A program made the translations under genes and the position numbers. Positions 8,182-16,918 of a stretch of DNA of 42,596 bases are shown here, one piece after another. The notes under the pieces are model-generated. The model searched no databases. It had not been told where the DNA came from and saw only the letters and a program-made list of their open reading frames with translations. Origin of the DNA: Pseudobutyrivibrio sp. (GTDB lineage Bacteria > Bacillota > Clostridia > Lachnospirales > Lachnospiraceae); NCBI RefSeq assembly GCF_017471675.1, contig NZ_JAFUSK010000040.1:1-42596 (forward strand), in the 5' to 3' direction. Position 1 is the stretch's first letter. Every line of letters begins with the position of its first letter.

Positions 8182-8889
8182 TCACACATTTAAACCATTT
8201 ACAAAATGTTCAAATAATTCCACATCTTCTTTTGTTGTAATTTTAATATTACTCTGCTCACCATATGTATAAAATACTGTGTCGCCTAATGCATACATCA
8301 AACTGGTTGTATGCGGATCCACTATATCTAATAATTCGTTTTTACGCCCTCGATTATAAATATCTACTAAATACTCAAATCTAAAGCCATATGGACAAGC
8401 AATTTGTATAAATTCATCTCTATTGCAGTATTCACATGACGAATCGTCTGTTGTTCGTTTACTTATAAGCTGATAGCAAGGAGTAGCGGTTACAGCCATT
8501 CCCTTTTTTTCAGTCATGTCAATCACTGAATTCACAATTTTTTGGCTGGTAAACGGTGCTGCTCCGTATTGAATATATACAAAATCATCATCACATATTC
8601 CCTCTTGTAATAAATGATTTATACCATTAATAACCGATTTCTGAAAAGTATTCCCGCCTTCTACTACCCACTTAATTTTTGAAAAACCGTATTTTCTAAT
8701 CATGTTTTTGCAATAAACAAGCCATTTATGATGACAAACTATTTCTATGCAATCAATCCTATTATTTTGCTCAAAAATATCCATTGTATACGCTAATATC
8801 GGTTTTCCACCAATTTCAATAAACTGTTTTGGTCTATCAGCACCTACTCTTGAGCCGACACCGCCTGCTAAAATCATAACCACATTCAT
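8182..8889 (-). CDS. TarI/IspD-type cytidylyltransferase
   Basis: 235 residues. The nucleotide-binding N-terminus is MILAGGVGSRVGADRPKQF (5-23), with GKPILAYTMDIF next, the IspD/TarI signature. Central VYIQYGAAPF takes the place of the usual VHDGARPF loop. The start codon overlaps the previous gene's stop (ATGA), so the two are translationally coupled. In a surface-polymer locus a CDP-alditol (ribitol, glycerol) product is more likely than methylerythritol, but no TarJ-like reductase is seen. The replacement of the usual HDAARP-type acidic residue by Gly-Ala-Ala is notable and may change the substrate. Confidence 0.8.
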   Translation of the reverse strand: MNVVMILAGGVGSRVGADRPKQFIEIGGKPILAYTMDIFEQNNRIDCIEIVCHHKWLVYCKNMIRKYGFSKIKWVVEGGNTFQKSVINGINHLLQEGICDDDFVYIQYGAAPFTSQKIVNSVIDMTEKKGMAVTATPCYQLISKRTTDDSSCEYCNRDEFIQIACPYGFRFEYLVDIYNRGRKNELLDIVDPHTTSLMYALGDTVFYTYGEQSNIKITTKEDVELFEHFVNGLNV

Positions 8890-9617
8890 CTTACGTTTCC
8901 ACCAATACTATTTTTATGTATATCTTGTGCATGAATCAAATCTTCCACACTATTTACCTCTGCCCACTCGTCATTAGATATATCCCTATAATAAAGCTCA
9001 AACCTACGAAACATAATCATCTGTACCATTGCATCTTCCCAATACAAATCATACATATTATTCTGAATCATGGAATCGATTTCTCGCTTTAAGAGTCTGC
9101 TTGATACAGGATCCAATTTAATCACGCCACAATATTTAACACTGCTGTTAACCAGCCCTCTTGACATAGTTACGATTTTATCTTCTTTTATCATCGCATT
9201 ATAAGAATCTTCTTTATTTGCTGTTTTATCTATAAATACATATGGATAATCAGTGTCACTGATTATATATTTCTCCATAATTGAATCAGCAAAAACCATA
9301 TCTCCGTGTAAAATAGTAACATTTTCTCTTTCTAGGTACTCCCGTGCGAACCATAACGAAGAAATTGAATTTGTAACATCATAAAATGGATTTTGTACAA
9401 ATATTACATTATCATCTTCTAATTCCTTCTTTACATTGCCAAACATATAACCAACAATAACAACTATTTCCGCATTTTTATCATATTTTCTTATTCCTCT
9501 AACTAATCGTTGAATTACTGAAGTATTTTCATCTAATTTATAACTAGTTTTTGGGTAATTAAGTGTAATAGATTGCAAGAATTTTCCTTTTCCAGCCGCT
9601 GGAATTATATAAGTCAC
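8886..9617 (-). CDS. LicC-like choline-phosphate cytidylyltransferase
   Basis: 243 residues of the nucleotidyltransferase family. The N-terminus IIPAAGKGKFL (4-14) is the pyrophosphorylase loop. FVQNPFYDVTNSISSLWFA (about 74-92) is the stretch typical of LicC-type enzymes, and LHGDMVF carries the metal-binding acid. LicC activates phosphocholine to CDP-choline. The gene lies three bases after the LicA-like kinase and overlaps the TarI/IspD-like gene, giving a compact kinase-cytidylyltransferase cassette. Choline is the likely substrate by family; ethanolamine or another amino alcohol remains possible. Confidence 0.8.
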   Translation of the reverse strand: MTYIIPAAGKGKFLQSITLNYPKTSYKLDENTSVIQRLVRGIRKYDKNAEIVVIVGYMFGNVKKELEDDNVIFVQNPFYDVTNSISSLWFAREYLERENVTILHGDMVFADSIMEKYIISDTDYPYVFIDKTANKEDSYNAMIKEDKIVTMSRGLVNSSVKYCGVIKLDPVSSRLLKREIDSMIQNNMYDLYWEDAMVQMIMFRRFELYYRDISNDEWAEVNSVEDLIHAQDIHKNSIGGNVR

Positions 9618-9620
9618 AAA

Positions 9621-10541
9621 TTATTCCTCCTCATACATTTCTATTGCTATTTTTGAATATTCATATGCATATCGATACCATAGTTCTTTATTCTCACCTA
9701 CCATTTGTCCTTTTGACTCTTTTAACATTGTCCAATGTAAATAAAACCAGCCTGTTATTGCTATGTATGCGTAAAAATGTTTTTTCTGAATCTCATTAGG
9801 TTTATGTCCAAAGTAAGTAAATAAAATACGGTCAACATCATCTTGAGAGTGTTGCCCACCACATATATACGAACCTATATCAAATCCAGGGTCACCATAT
9901 CCTCCATATTCCCAATCGATAAGATAGATGTTTTCTTTATTTATTAAGAAATTCACATCCCTTGCATCACCATGAATATTGCATTTACGTATACCATCAT
10001 TTTTAGTTAGATTATCCAATTTGTATATTCTTTCTCTAATTTCATTAAATTTATCAAACCTGCCATATTCTTCCAGAGGAATTTGTTTCTTAATTCCTTC
10101 AGCTTTCTTAATAACATCAAAATTGCATCTAACTTTACAGGACACTGAATGTAAATCCCTTAATAGCATAATAGCTCTAACCATATGATTTAAATTGTGG
10201 TAATCAAAGTCAAAATGTTCTATATATCTTCCTATGCGCCAGCCATCATCAACATCCATAGCCACAAGTGTAGTGTCAATCCCTGCATTACCGACAACAT
10301 ATTGCATTATGGTCTCTCTACTTCTATCAACAAGTGCGTCTGACCCCAATCCAGGATGTCTATAAATATATTTTCCACCATTATACCTAAATGACATTAC
10401 TATGTTGGTCATACCAGCTTGAACAGGTAAAAGCTCCTCTATTTCATCATTTTTACACGAAAAAACATGACATATGTTTTCAATTATCACATTACGTTCT
10501 TTATCTTTTAGCACCCCACCTGTTGTTATTACATCTGACAT
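9621..10541 (-). CDS. LicA-like choline/ethanolamine kinase
   Basis: 306 residues of the choline kinase/APH fold. Visible are an N-lobe with GMTNIVMSF (43-51), the catalytic Brenner motif HGDARDVNFL (190-199) and the metal-binding LIDWEYGGYGDPGFDIG (207-223). It would phosphorylate choline or a similar amino alcohol in the cytoplasm. GGAGGG precedes the ATG by five bases. It lies 14 bases after the APS-kinase-like gene and is directly followed by the LicC-like gene, supporting a phosphocholine-type modification of the exported polymer. No LicD transferase is visible in the window; the TagF-like protein at 11900 could serve instead. Confidence 0.85.
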   Translation of the reverse strand: MSDVITTGGVLKDKERNVIIENICHVFSCKNDEIEELLPVQAGMTNIVMSFRYNGGKYIYRHPGLGSDALVDRSRETIMQYVVGNAGIDTTLVAMDVDDGWRIGRYIEHFDFDYHNLNHMVRAIMLLRDLHSVSCKVRCNFDVIKKAEGIKKQIPLEEYGRFDKFNEIRERIYKLDNLTKNDGIRKCNIHGDARDVNFLINKENIYLIDWEYGGYGDPGFDIGSYICGGQHSQDDVDRILFTYFGHKPNEIQKKHFYAYIAITGWFYLHWTMLKESKGQMVGENKELWYRYAYEYSKIAIEMYEEE

Positions 10542-10555
10542 AAATGCCCTCCATT

Positions 10556-11083
10556 CTATATAAACTCATTTTTCTCTAAATAGGCAGTTATAATATCTAC
10601 CGCCTCTTTTACTGTCATTTTTTCTGTATCAATTGTGATATGACTATTTTGAGGGATTTGGAAAGTATCATCAGCTCCATTTAAGTTTTTGATTTTTCCT
10701 CGTTTCGCTTTATCGTAATATCCTTTAACGTCGCGCTTAGCACATTCCTCATAAGAACATTTTACATACACTTCTATATATCCCGAAGGAAACACTTCTT
10801 TCACCATCTCGCGTTGTTTTTCATATGCCCCTACTTGTGTAACAATTACAGATATATTGTTACTTAGAAGGTAATCAAAAACAACGCACACAACCTTTTC
10901 ACATTTTATCCTCTCCTCGTATGTATAACCAAAGATTCCGCCCATTTTATCTCTTATATCATCACCATCAATAAATTGATAGTTCTGTATATTTCGACTA
11001 TTAAGTTCATTTTCCAAAGCTGAAGCAATAGTAGTTTTTCCGCTTCCACTAGTACCAATAAAATATAATAAAAATTTTTTCAT
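10556..11083 (-). CDS. adenylylsulfate kinase-like protein
   Basis: 175 residues. P-loop GTSGSGKTT (10-18), then FIDGDDIRDKMGGIFGYTYEERIK (about 38-61) and the C-terminal CAKRDVKGYYDKAKRGKIKN followed by a DDTFQIP loop are all typical of APS kinase (CysC). Inside a polymer locus, such enzymes either make PAPS for sulfation or have taken on another small substrate. No sulfotransferase or ATP sulfurylase is visible here, so the sulfation role is unproven. It is the first gene after the toxin-antitoxin cassette and its terminator-like hairpin. Confidence 0.8.
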   Translation of the reverse strand: MKKFLLYFIGTSGSGKTTIASALENELNSRNIQNYQFIDGDDIRDKMGGIFGYTYEERIKCEKVVCVVFDYLLSNNISVIVTQVGAYEKQREMVKEVFPSGYIEVYVKCSYEECAKRDVKGYYDKAKRGKIKNLNGADDTFQIPQNSHITIDTEKMTVKEAVDIITAYLEKNEFI

Positions 11084-11141
11084 AACACATTATCTCCCAA
11101 AATACACAAAGTAATTATCAAATTCATATTTTTCCTTTCAC

Positions 11142-11186
11142 AAAAAACACCCAATGCAAAGCTTTTCATACTTCACATTGGGTGTT
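11142..11186 (-). terminator. terminator-like hairpin R1 / right end of toxin-antitoxin cassette
   Basis: The arms AACACCCAATG (11146-11156) and CATTGGGTGTT (11176-11186) are perfectly complementary, and on the minus strand the hairpin is followed by a T-run (plus-strand A at 11142-11147). It follows the toxin gene. The arm CATACTTCACATTGG (11168-11182) is also the inverse partner of the sequence at 11857-11881 on the far side of the cassette. Confidence 0.75.
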
Positions 11187-11196
11187 AGAAATCCCT

Positions 11197-11511
11197 TTAT
11201 ATTTTATTTTCATAATCCTCAAGCGTGTGATAAATCTTAACCACTTCAACTATATCATCCTTTATTCTGTAAAGCATAATATAATTGTGCCGCCTGAAAT
11301 GTATCTTCCTAAGCTTTCGTCTTGCAAGCTCTGGTTCATCACATATCTTTATGCTGCCTGCATTGTTTTCAAGAGCAGCGATAGTCTCATCGTAATCGTC
11401 CGCAACAGCAAGTGCTGCTTCCACATTCATTAAATGATTTACTATATATGCTAAATAATCCTTGAACTGTTCCTTTGCCTCAGGTACTACCACTACTCTG
11501 TAGCTAATCAT
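11197..11511 (-). CDS. RelE/ParE-family toxin
   Basis: About 104 residues from the ATG at 11511. The sequence has the family layout: a beta-strand YRVVVVPEAKEQFKDYLAYI, a helix pair, and a C-terminal LRKIHFRRHNYIMLYRIKDDIVEVVKIYHTLEDY with the basic-aromatic stretch of ParE-like toxins. The start ATG overlaps the antitoxin stop (ATGA), and AAAGGA lies nine bases upstream; a GTG six bases earlier is less well placed. ParE toxins hit gyrase and RelE toxins cut mRNA; sequence alone does not decide which. Confidence 0.88.
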   Translation of the reverse strand: MISYRVVVVPEAKEQFKDYLAYIVNHLMNVEAALAVADDYDETIAALENNAGSIKICDEPELARRKLRKIHFRRHNYIMLYRIKDDIVEVVKIYHTLEDYENKI

Positions 11512-11750
11512 ATACACAGTTCCTTTCTAATATCAACTAATGCTTCGTGTGCATCTTGATAATTCCCCATGTTTGCCTGTTCTATTCCTCTATCTAATGA
11601 CTCCAAGAATTCGGCTTTTGTCTCTGGTTTAAATGGATTACTATATATATCATCAGCTAATGTGAGCCCTTGAATAAAACCTATTAGATAAGTAAGCTTA
11701 GCTTCAGGAATAAGATCAATCAGCTCCTTTGCTTTTTCACGATTACTCAT
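11508..11750 (-). CDS. antitoxin of the RelE/ParE pair
   Basis: 80 residues, starting with an ideal AAGGAGG site six bases before the ATG. The N-terminal half (REKAKELIDLIPEAKLTYLIGFIQGL) is helical and probably dimerises; the C-terminal half, KPETKAEFLESLDRGIEQANMGNY, is the usual toxin-binding tail. It overlaps the toxin gene by four bases. Promoter -10 TATAAT with an extended TG sits at 11821-11826, inside the inverted-repeat-bounded cassette, so the pair can be expressed independently of the polymer operon. Confidence 0.85.
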   Translation of the reverse strand: MSNREKAKELIDLIPEAKLTYLIGFIQGLTLADDIYSNPFKPETKAEFLESLDRGIEQANMGNYQDAHEALVDIRKELCI

Positions 11751-11820
11751 GCTTTACCTCCTTGCACATAATCTTCACTAAATCAATAGAAAAGCTCATC
11801 ACAATTCTTAATATAAATAT

Positions 11821-11828
11821 ATTATAAC
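11821..11828 (-). promoter_or_regulatory. toxin-antitoxin promoter -10
   Basis: Minus strand TGTTATAAT (extended -10) about 70 bases before the antitoxin ATG. No strong -35 is visible, which is common for extended -10 promoters. Confidence 0.5.
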
Positions 11829-11856
11829 ACGAAGATTGAAAAATTAAGAGCACAAT

Positions 11857-11881
11857 CCAATGTAAAGTATGAAATTTTCAA
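11857..11881. repeat. half-hairpin R2 / left end of toxin-antitoxin cassette
   Basis: The plus strand reads CCAATGTAAAGTATGAAA then TTTTCAA. It is almost identical to 14233-14256 and is the inverse partner of CATACTTCACATTGG in R1. It sits about 20 bases past the stop codon of the TagF-like gene and lacks the partner arm that R1 and R3 have. Confidence 0.65.
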
Positions 11882-11899
11882 GTTGCTATCACAAGGCAG

Positions 11900-13627
11900 C
11901 TAATCTTCCTGTTCTACTACAATATTTTCTGATTGAGCTGCTACTTTCTTCTGATATTCAGTTAGAATAAAATCCTTTATACGCTGACCGTTTTTTCCGT
12001 CGAAATGAGTGATATATTTATCAGCTATAGCATTACGTATATCGCACTTAGGATCATCTGCGTCGCGAATCATATTTAGGTAATTTACCATATCATTTGG
12101 CTGATAACACTTGTAATATGCCTCTATGATTTCAGGATGATTAATAGTAACCTCATAATCACCTTTGAAAAGTATTGCGATTGGTTTTCGTGTACATAAC
12201 GCAGATATAGTAGTTCCGCTACCAACTTCCATCATCATTGCATCTGCAACTTGATATGAAACTGAATAATCAGGTCTTTCATCCCATACAATGTTTGGTG
12301 TGCTCAAAATATACCTTCTTAGTTGCTCTACATCTTTATCAGTCCATATACCGAAATTCTTCATATCTCTAACAAATACTGGATGCGGCCTAAAAATCAA
12401 AGCCATGTCATCGTTATTATCAAAAAATTCAAATACTGCTTTCGCATATATATCAAATGACACGCTAAAACTTTTATCCCATTCGTGATCAAGCAACCAT
12501 AAAATTATTTTTTTGCCGTAAATCTTAGACCAATCCGCTGGTATGTCTTTGTTAGATGATATTTTTTCATATATACAATCAAATTTAGGATTACCTAAAT
12601 TTCTAACTAAATTTTCACCAACCTTATTTTTTTGACAAATGTCGTACAATATCTGATCCGTAATCATACAGTCTACTTTTAAGTCTTCTAGTCTCCTCAC
12701 TGTTCGAAGCAAATGACTTTCTGTATCATACTCATTTAATAAGATAGATACTGGCATAAATGCTAAAACAACTGAATTTAACCTATATAATTGAATCAAA
12801 TTTTTAGGATATTCAAACATTTGATTAGTTCCTGCAAATATTATAATTTGCGGCCTATCTATCTCTACATTCCAATCGTTTTTATAACAAAAATTAATTT
12901 CTTCCCGATTAAGTATTTTTTCTAATTCAAAATCATTATCAAAATAAATTATTACTTTAAAATCTATCCCTCTCATTCCAATAAATGACTCAGCTAGAGT
13001 CTTCATACAATTCCAAAAATATCCACCTTTGCCACCCCAATATACAGCCCTTACCTTTATTTTTTTTGGCAGTATTCTAGATAACGCACATTTATCTCGG
13101 TAGAGCTTTCCAAATACAGCTATACCATCTCGTTCAAATCTTTCAACTCGATCATCATCATGGAAATCATATCTTATAGAATCAATTAATACTTTATAAT
13201 CTAAATCATAAACAACAATGTTTACACCTCGAAGATTCAGTGCATAATCTTTATCATTAATTACTATTTTGCACTCATTCCCAGTTTTCCAGCTCTTACT
13301 GGATATTAAAAGTTTGGTATTACCGTCTATAGTTAGTGTCGTCTCTATATTTTGCTCTGGAACTTTCGCCCCTATATCCGCTAATACTTTCCCCTTATTT
13401 ATGATTCCTATATATGTATGCCATAGAGACTTGTCAAAATTTGTAAATCCAAGATTTTTAAGCAATGAAATGGTAGTAGCTGAAATCAAGTTACCTGGCG
13501 TATCCTTTACCGCCGCAACTATTAGGTACTTATGCTTCATGTTATTCAGCGTATGAAGGTATTCATCGACACTTTTCATTTTTGAAAAAGGTGCAATATC
13601 ATAATTGATATTTGTTCTATCACTCAT
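11900..13627 (-). CDS. ILEI-domain / CDP-glycerol glycerophosphotransferase-like fusion
   Basis: 575 residues. Residues 31-158 have the ILEI/FAM3-like (PANDER) pattern: KYLIVAAVKDTPGNLIS, LKNLGFTNFDKSLWHTYIGI and GVNIVVYDLDYKVLIDS. Residues about 190-550 look like the TagB/TagF glycerophosphotransferase family, with IFRPHPVF (about 405) and YQVADAMMMEVGSGTTISALCTRKPIAILF (about 455-485), the region that binds the CDP-activated donor. It probably moves a phospho-alditol or phosphocholine group from a CDP donor to the glycan. The ILEI domain in a cytoplasmic transferase is unusual; it may bind the growing glycan. The gene is flanked by the two inverted-repeat cassettes. Confidence 0.78.
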   Translation of the reverse strand: MSDRTNINYDIAPFSKMKSVDEYLHTLNNMKHKYLIVAAVKDTPGNLISATTISLLKNLGFTNFDKSLWHTYIGIINKGKVLADIGAKVPEQNIETTLTIDGNTKLLISSKSWKTGNECKIVINDKDYALNLRGVNIVVYDLDYKVLIDSIRYDFHDDDRVERFERDGIAVFGKLYRDKCALSRILPKKIKVRAVYWGGKGGYFWNCMKTLAESFIGMRGIDFKVIIYFDNDFELEKILNREEINFCYKNDWNVEIDRPQIIIFAGTNQMFEYPKNLIQLYRLNSVVLAFMPVSILLNEYDTESHLLRTVRRLEDLKVDCMITDQILYDICQKNKVGENLVRNLGNPKFDCIYEKISSNKDIPADWSKIYGKKIILWLLDHEWDKSFSVSFDIYAKAVFEFFDNNDDMALIFRPHPVFVRDMKNFGIWTDKDVEQLRRYILSTPNIVWDERPDYSVSYQVADAMMMEVGSGTTISALCTRKPIAILFKGDYEVTINHPEIIEAYYKCYQPNDMVNYLNMIRDADDPKCDIRNAIADKYITHFDGKNGQRIKDFILTEYQKKVAAQSENIVVEQED

Positions 13628-13651
13628 TGTTTAACTATCCTTTCTTTTAAT

Positions 13652-13699
13652 AAAAATAATCCCAATGTAAAGTTCAACCTCATACTTTACATTGGGATT
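13652..13699 (-). terminator. terminator-like hairpin R3 / right end of nucleotidyltransferase cassette
   Basis: Arms AATCCCAATGTAAAG (13658-13672) and CTTTACATTGGGATT (13685-13699) are perfectly complementary, followed on the minus strand by ATTTTTATT. It lies past the end of the nucleotidyltransferase gene and shares its core with R1, R2 and R4. Confidence 0.75.
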
Positions 13700-13825
13700 T
13701 TCATTTCAAAATATTCAGATTTAACCAAACAATCTCTCGAACCACTCTCGCTCTATCTCGTAGCACTTATTCAATATATCAAATCTGACTTAATCTGGAC
13801 CTGAGTTAGGATAGGTGGCGAATTC

Positions 13826-14194
13826 TTATCCTTTGGCATAAATTAATTCTCCATTTTCAATATCGTCAGCTATCTTGCTTGTATATTTTTTATTGGACTG
13901 GAAATATATAATATCATAGCTTTGTGAGAAATCATCAAACTGATATAATTTCCTAGTGAATTCTCTATATGTTTTTGAAGATAAGCACTTTGCCTTTGGC
14001 TTAGAGCCATAAACAGCTATATCCACATCAGAATCCTTTTTACATTTATTTGTTATACTAGAACCAAACAAAATAATCTTATCAATCGAATCACATGTTG
14101 AAGCTGCATCAATGATATTTTCAACACATTCCTGCTTGATATCTGCTACTTTAAAAGATTTACCACGCGCTTGCATTTTAATAACTTTACACAT
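13826..14194 (-). CDS. MNT-type nucleotidyltransferase
   Basis: 122 residues from the ATG at 14194, chosen because AGGAGG lies eight bases upstream; a longer frame from 14263 has no such site. The minimal nucleotidyltransferase signature is present: ILFGSSITNKCKKDSDVDIAVYG, giving GS followed by DVD. Proteins like this often pair with HEPN toxins as antitoxins, or act alone as small nucleotide transferases. No HEPN partner is adjacent. It is bracketed by R3 and R4, so it looks like inserted cargo between two polymer genes. Confidence 0.75.
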   Translation of the reverse strand: MCKVIKMQARGKSFKVADIKQECVENIIDAASTCDSIDKIILFGSSITNKCKKDSDVDIAVYGSKPKAKCLSSKTYREFTRKLYQFDDFSQSYDIIYFQSNKKYTSKIADDIENGELIYAKG

Positions 14195-14232
14195 AATGCA
14201 CCTCCTATGTTCATGGTAACATCTTAAAAATA

Positions 14233-14256
14233 CCATGTAAAGTATGAAATTTTCAA
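14233..14256. repeat. half-hairpin R4 / left end of nucleotidyltransferase cassette
   Basis: The plus strand CCATGTAAAGTATGAAAT then TTTCAA matches R2 (11857-11881) with a one-base deletion, and is the inverse partner of CATACTTTACATTGG in R3. It lies about 17 bases past the stop of the GT2-GT4 gene, the same relative position as R2. Confidence 0.65.
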
Positions 14257-14272
14257 TGTTCAAATGGTATAA

Positions 14273-16909
14273 CTACTTTTGTCTCATAATCATTTTTCTA
14301 AGACTTCTAGGAATACTTGTTACTGCTCTTCCTATCTTAAATGACTTCGACTTCCAAGTTTCAGCTAACCGCCATCGTGCATCATCTCTTTCACTTCTCA
14401 AAATTGAAATTTCTCTTTTTAAATTTTCCATTTCCTCCGAGGTTACATATCTTTCTTCTCCCGAAAAATGACTATATAAAAATTCATTTTCTTCGAGTAA
14501 ATCCTCATAATCCTTAAGTGACAAGCTTCCCCCTACTTCCTCTGGCAAGCCATAATACTTTGATAATGATGCTATATGCTGATCCATCGTTGTAAGTCCT
14601 GTATGATTTTTCCAATATGTATCTAGCAGTGAAGGGGAATCTATTATTCTCTTTAATTTTTCGATGAACTGTGCTTCATTACCATTTTCAAATCTAAAAA
14701 TTTCCGAATCACAAAGTTCACTTGCTCCCCCAGCATCACTACATAGGATTGGAATTCCGTTAGCTACCATTTCTATCGCTACCTGCGGCAAATTATCTTC
14801 CCACAATACTGGTATAATTCCCAAATTTGCATTCCGTAAAATACTAGGTAAATCAGAATGCCGATATCCATGTACTATCTTTATGTCATTAAATGCGTCT
14901 AGTTTACTTTCTATAGACTTATCCTTACCATTTGTTGTGGTGGTTAGAATAAGATTTATCCTCTTAGCATAGTCAGTTTCCAACCGCGACAATGCATTTA
15001 ATAGGAAAGGATATCCCTTTTCTACATAGCCCAAATCTGAACCAAGATAGACTATAGTGAAATAATCTCTAACAGGATTAGATGATTTTCCGATTTGATA
15101 CCCCGCTATCTTTGTACCAATGTAATCAATACTCAAGATGTTATTATCTATTCCATTCTCAATAGCAATGTCTTTTACCCTCTTTGAAACCGCTAAAACA
15201 TAATCAAAGTTTTCATTTATAGCCTCCGTTGCCCTGACTGTAAACTCTGTAAAAGTTGTAGCTGGTCTTTTAGTATTAATATCTCCCAATCCTAATGCAT
15301 CAAGCCACCCATATTCATCATATTTATAGGCATCCTGCACTGGATACTGACCACGTTTTATAATCTCTACTTCTATATTTTTAAATGTATTTCTATCTAT
15401 ACATTTATCACATCTCACTGAATCTTTTTTTGCATCGCAGATACGTTTCTCTTTTCTATCAAAGTAAAATCCAGTCATGCAAAAAGGAATATAATTATGA
15501 ATTGAATAAATAAATTTTGTCTGACTATATTTTTTCTTTAAATCGAACACATCTAACGACAAGCCTTCAATATTATTAAAATGTACCGCCAGGAAAGGCC
15601 CATTCTCCTCCATAAAACTATCTATAACTTTTCGCAATTTATCATTACTAAATGTTATTTCCGGATTCATAAAACACATATCTATTGGTGCTGGTATAGG
15701 AGAATTAACAACTTCAAAGCTTCTTAATCTTTCTCCAAAAATATTATCCGTTTGTCTTATAAAGGTATCATTTACCGATACATCATAAGCCCATCCACTA
15801 CTAAGGAAATAAATCTGAATATCTGGACGTTTTCTCAGTAAAGTTTGAATTAGATTTTTGCAGTAAATAGTTACACCGCCACCAACACTACCAGGATTAT
15901 CAAATGGAACCCAATTGTATATTAATACTTTCCCTTGAGAAGGAATTAGGTCATATAATGGAGACCGATATTTAAAATAATTCTTTTGATCCCATATATT
16001 AAAATCATCAATAATAACATCCTGCTTCAGATTGTTAAGCATTTTTCTCATATAGGGGCGAACGGAATCTTTATATCGTATGTATGACTTTTCCTGGGTT
16101 AATCCAATAAGATACATTAATGCTCTTGCATATGCAAATTTCAATGTCTCCTCGTCAGCATGATTACACTTATCTATGGCATCTAAATTATCAATCATCC
16201 TTTCCATAGGAAGTTTCAAGTTGTACTCATTTGAAGAAGATGCCGAATTTGTTTTCCTGTAACAATAATAAGGTCGCCTAGTCCATTTAATGCTCTTTGC
16301 CAAACATAAAGTTTCAAAAAAGAACGGATTATCGACCCAACCTCCGCCTTCAACCTCTTTAAACTTAATGCCATTACTTAAAATGAAATCTCTTCGATAT
16401 ATACCAGACCAAATTGATGGATGCCCCCAAAGGATCTGAGGATACTCAGATAAATAAAATTTTTCTATAACATCTGGCATTTCTTTTCGCTCACGATTTA
16501 CAACTTTTGTTACAGTTCCATCGTTTTCATCATAGCAATCCCAAAAGTTTCCCTTTACAACATCAACAGTTCCATCATCAGTCAGTGCATATAAGTCCTC
16601 ATACATTTTAGGTACAATATAATCATCACTTTCTACAATACCTATATATTCTCCTTTAGCCAATTCAAAGCCTCTATTCATAGTATTTCCGTAGCCTGAA
16701 TTTTCTTTATGTACAACAGAGAATCTGCCGTCTTTCTTAACAAAAGTATCAATAATCTCACTTGAAGCATCTGTTGAACCGTCATCCATACAAATAACTT
16801 CTATATCCCTTAAAGTCTGTTTTCTAATACTTTCCAGACATTGACATAGGTACTTTTCGACATTACATATTGGTACAATAATTGATATTTTAGGTGTATT
16901 GTTTATCAT
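14273..16909 (-). CDS. two-domain glycosyltransferase (GT2 + GT4)
   Basis: 878 residues. Residues 7-240 are a GT2 fold: ISIIVPICNVEKYL, the DDGS donor-binding loop (42-45), and the SDDYI acid pair. Residues about 335-800 are a GT-B/GT4 transferase: GSVGGGVTIYCKNL, YLGSDLGYVEKGYPFLL, IIPVLWEDNLPQVAIEMVANGIPILCSDAGGASEL, which contains the E-x7-E motif. The last 50 residues form a short coiled coil followed by a basic tail that may bind the membrane. One polypeptide could add two sugars in succession. It follows the GlfT2-like gene by ten bases. Confidence 0.9.
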   Translation of the reverse strand: MINNTPKISIIVPICNVEKYLCQCLESIRKQTLRDIEVICMDDGSTDASSEIIDTFVKKDGRFSVVHKENSGYGNTMNRGFELAKGEYIGIVESDDYIVPKMYEDLYALTDDGTVDVVKGNFWDCYDENDGTVTKVVNRERKEMPDVIEKFYLSEYPQILWGHPSIWSGIYRRDFILSNGIKFKEVEGGGWVDNPFFFETLCLAKSIKWTRRPYYCYRKTNSASSSNEYNLKLPMERMIDNLDAIDKCNHADEETLKFAYARALMYLIGLTQEKSYIRYKDSVRPYMRKMLNNLKQDVIIDDFNIWDQKNYFKYRSPLYDLIPSQGKVLIYNWVPFDNPGSVGGGVTIYCKNLIQTLLRKRPDIQIYFLSSGWAYDVSVNDTFIRQTDNIFGERLRSFEVVNSPIPAPIDMCFMNPEITFSNDKLRKVIDSFMEENGPFLAVHFNNIEGLSLDVFDLKKKYSQTKFIYSIHNYIPFCMTGFYFDRKEKRICDAKKDSVRCDKCIDRNTFKNIEVEIIKRGQYPVQDAYKYDEYGWLDALGLGDINTKRPATTFTEFTVRATEAINENFDYVLAVSKRVKDIAIENGIDNNILSIDYIGTKIAGYQIGKSSNPVRDYFTIVYLGSDLGYVEKGYPFLLNALSRLETDYAKRINLILTTTTNGKDKSIESKLDAFNDIKIVHGYRHSDLPSILRNANLGIIPVLWEDNLPQVAIEMVANGIPILCSDAGGASELCDSEIFRFENGNEAQFIEKLKRIIDSPSLLDTYWKNHTGLTTMDQHIASLSKYYGLPEEVGGSLSLKDYEDLLEENEFLYSHFSGEERYVTSEEMENLKREISILRSERDDARWRLAETWKSKSFKIGRAVTSIPRSLRKMIMRQK

Positions 16910-16918
16910 TATTTCTCA

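Noticed and set aside
14195-14263. 23-residue extension of the nucleotidyltransferase
   Set aside because: It overlaps the R4 repeat and has no ribosome site; AGGAGG fits the ATG at 14194.
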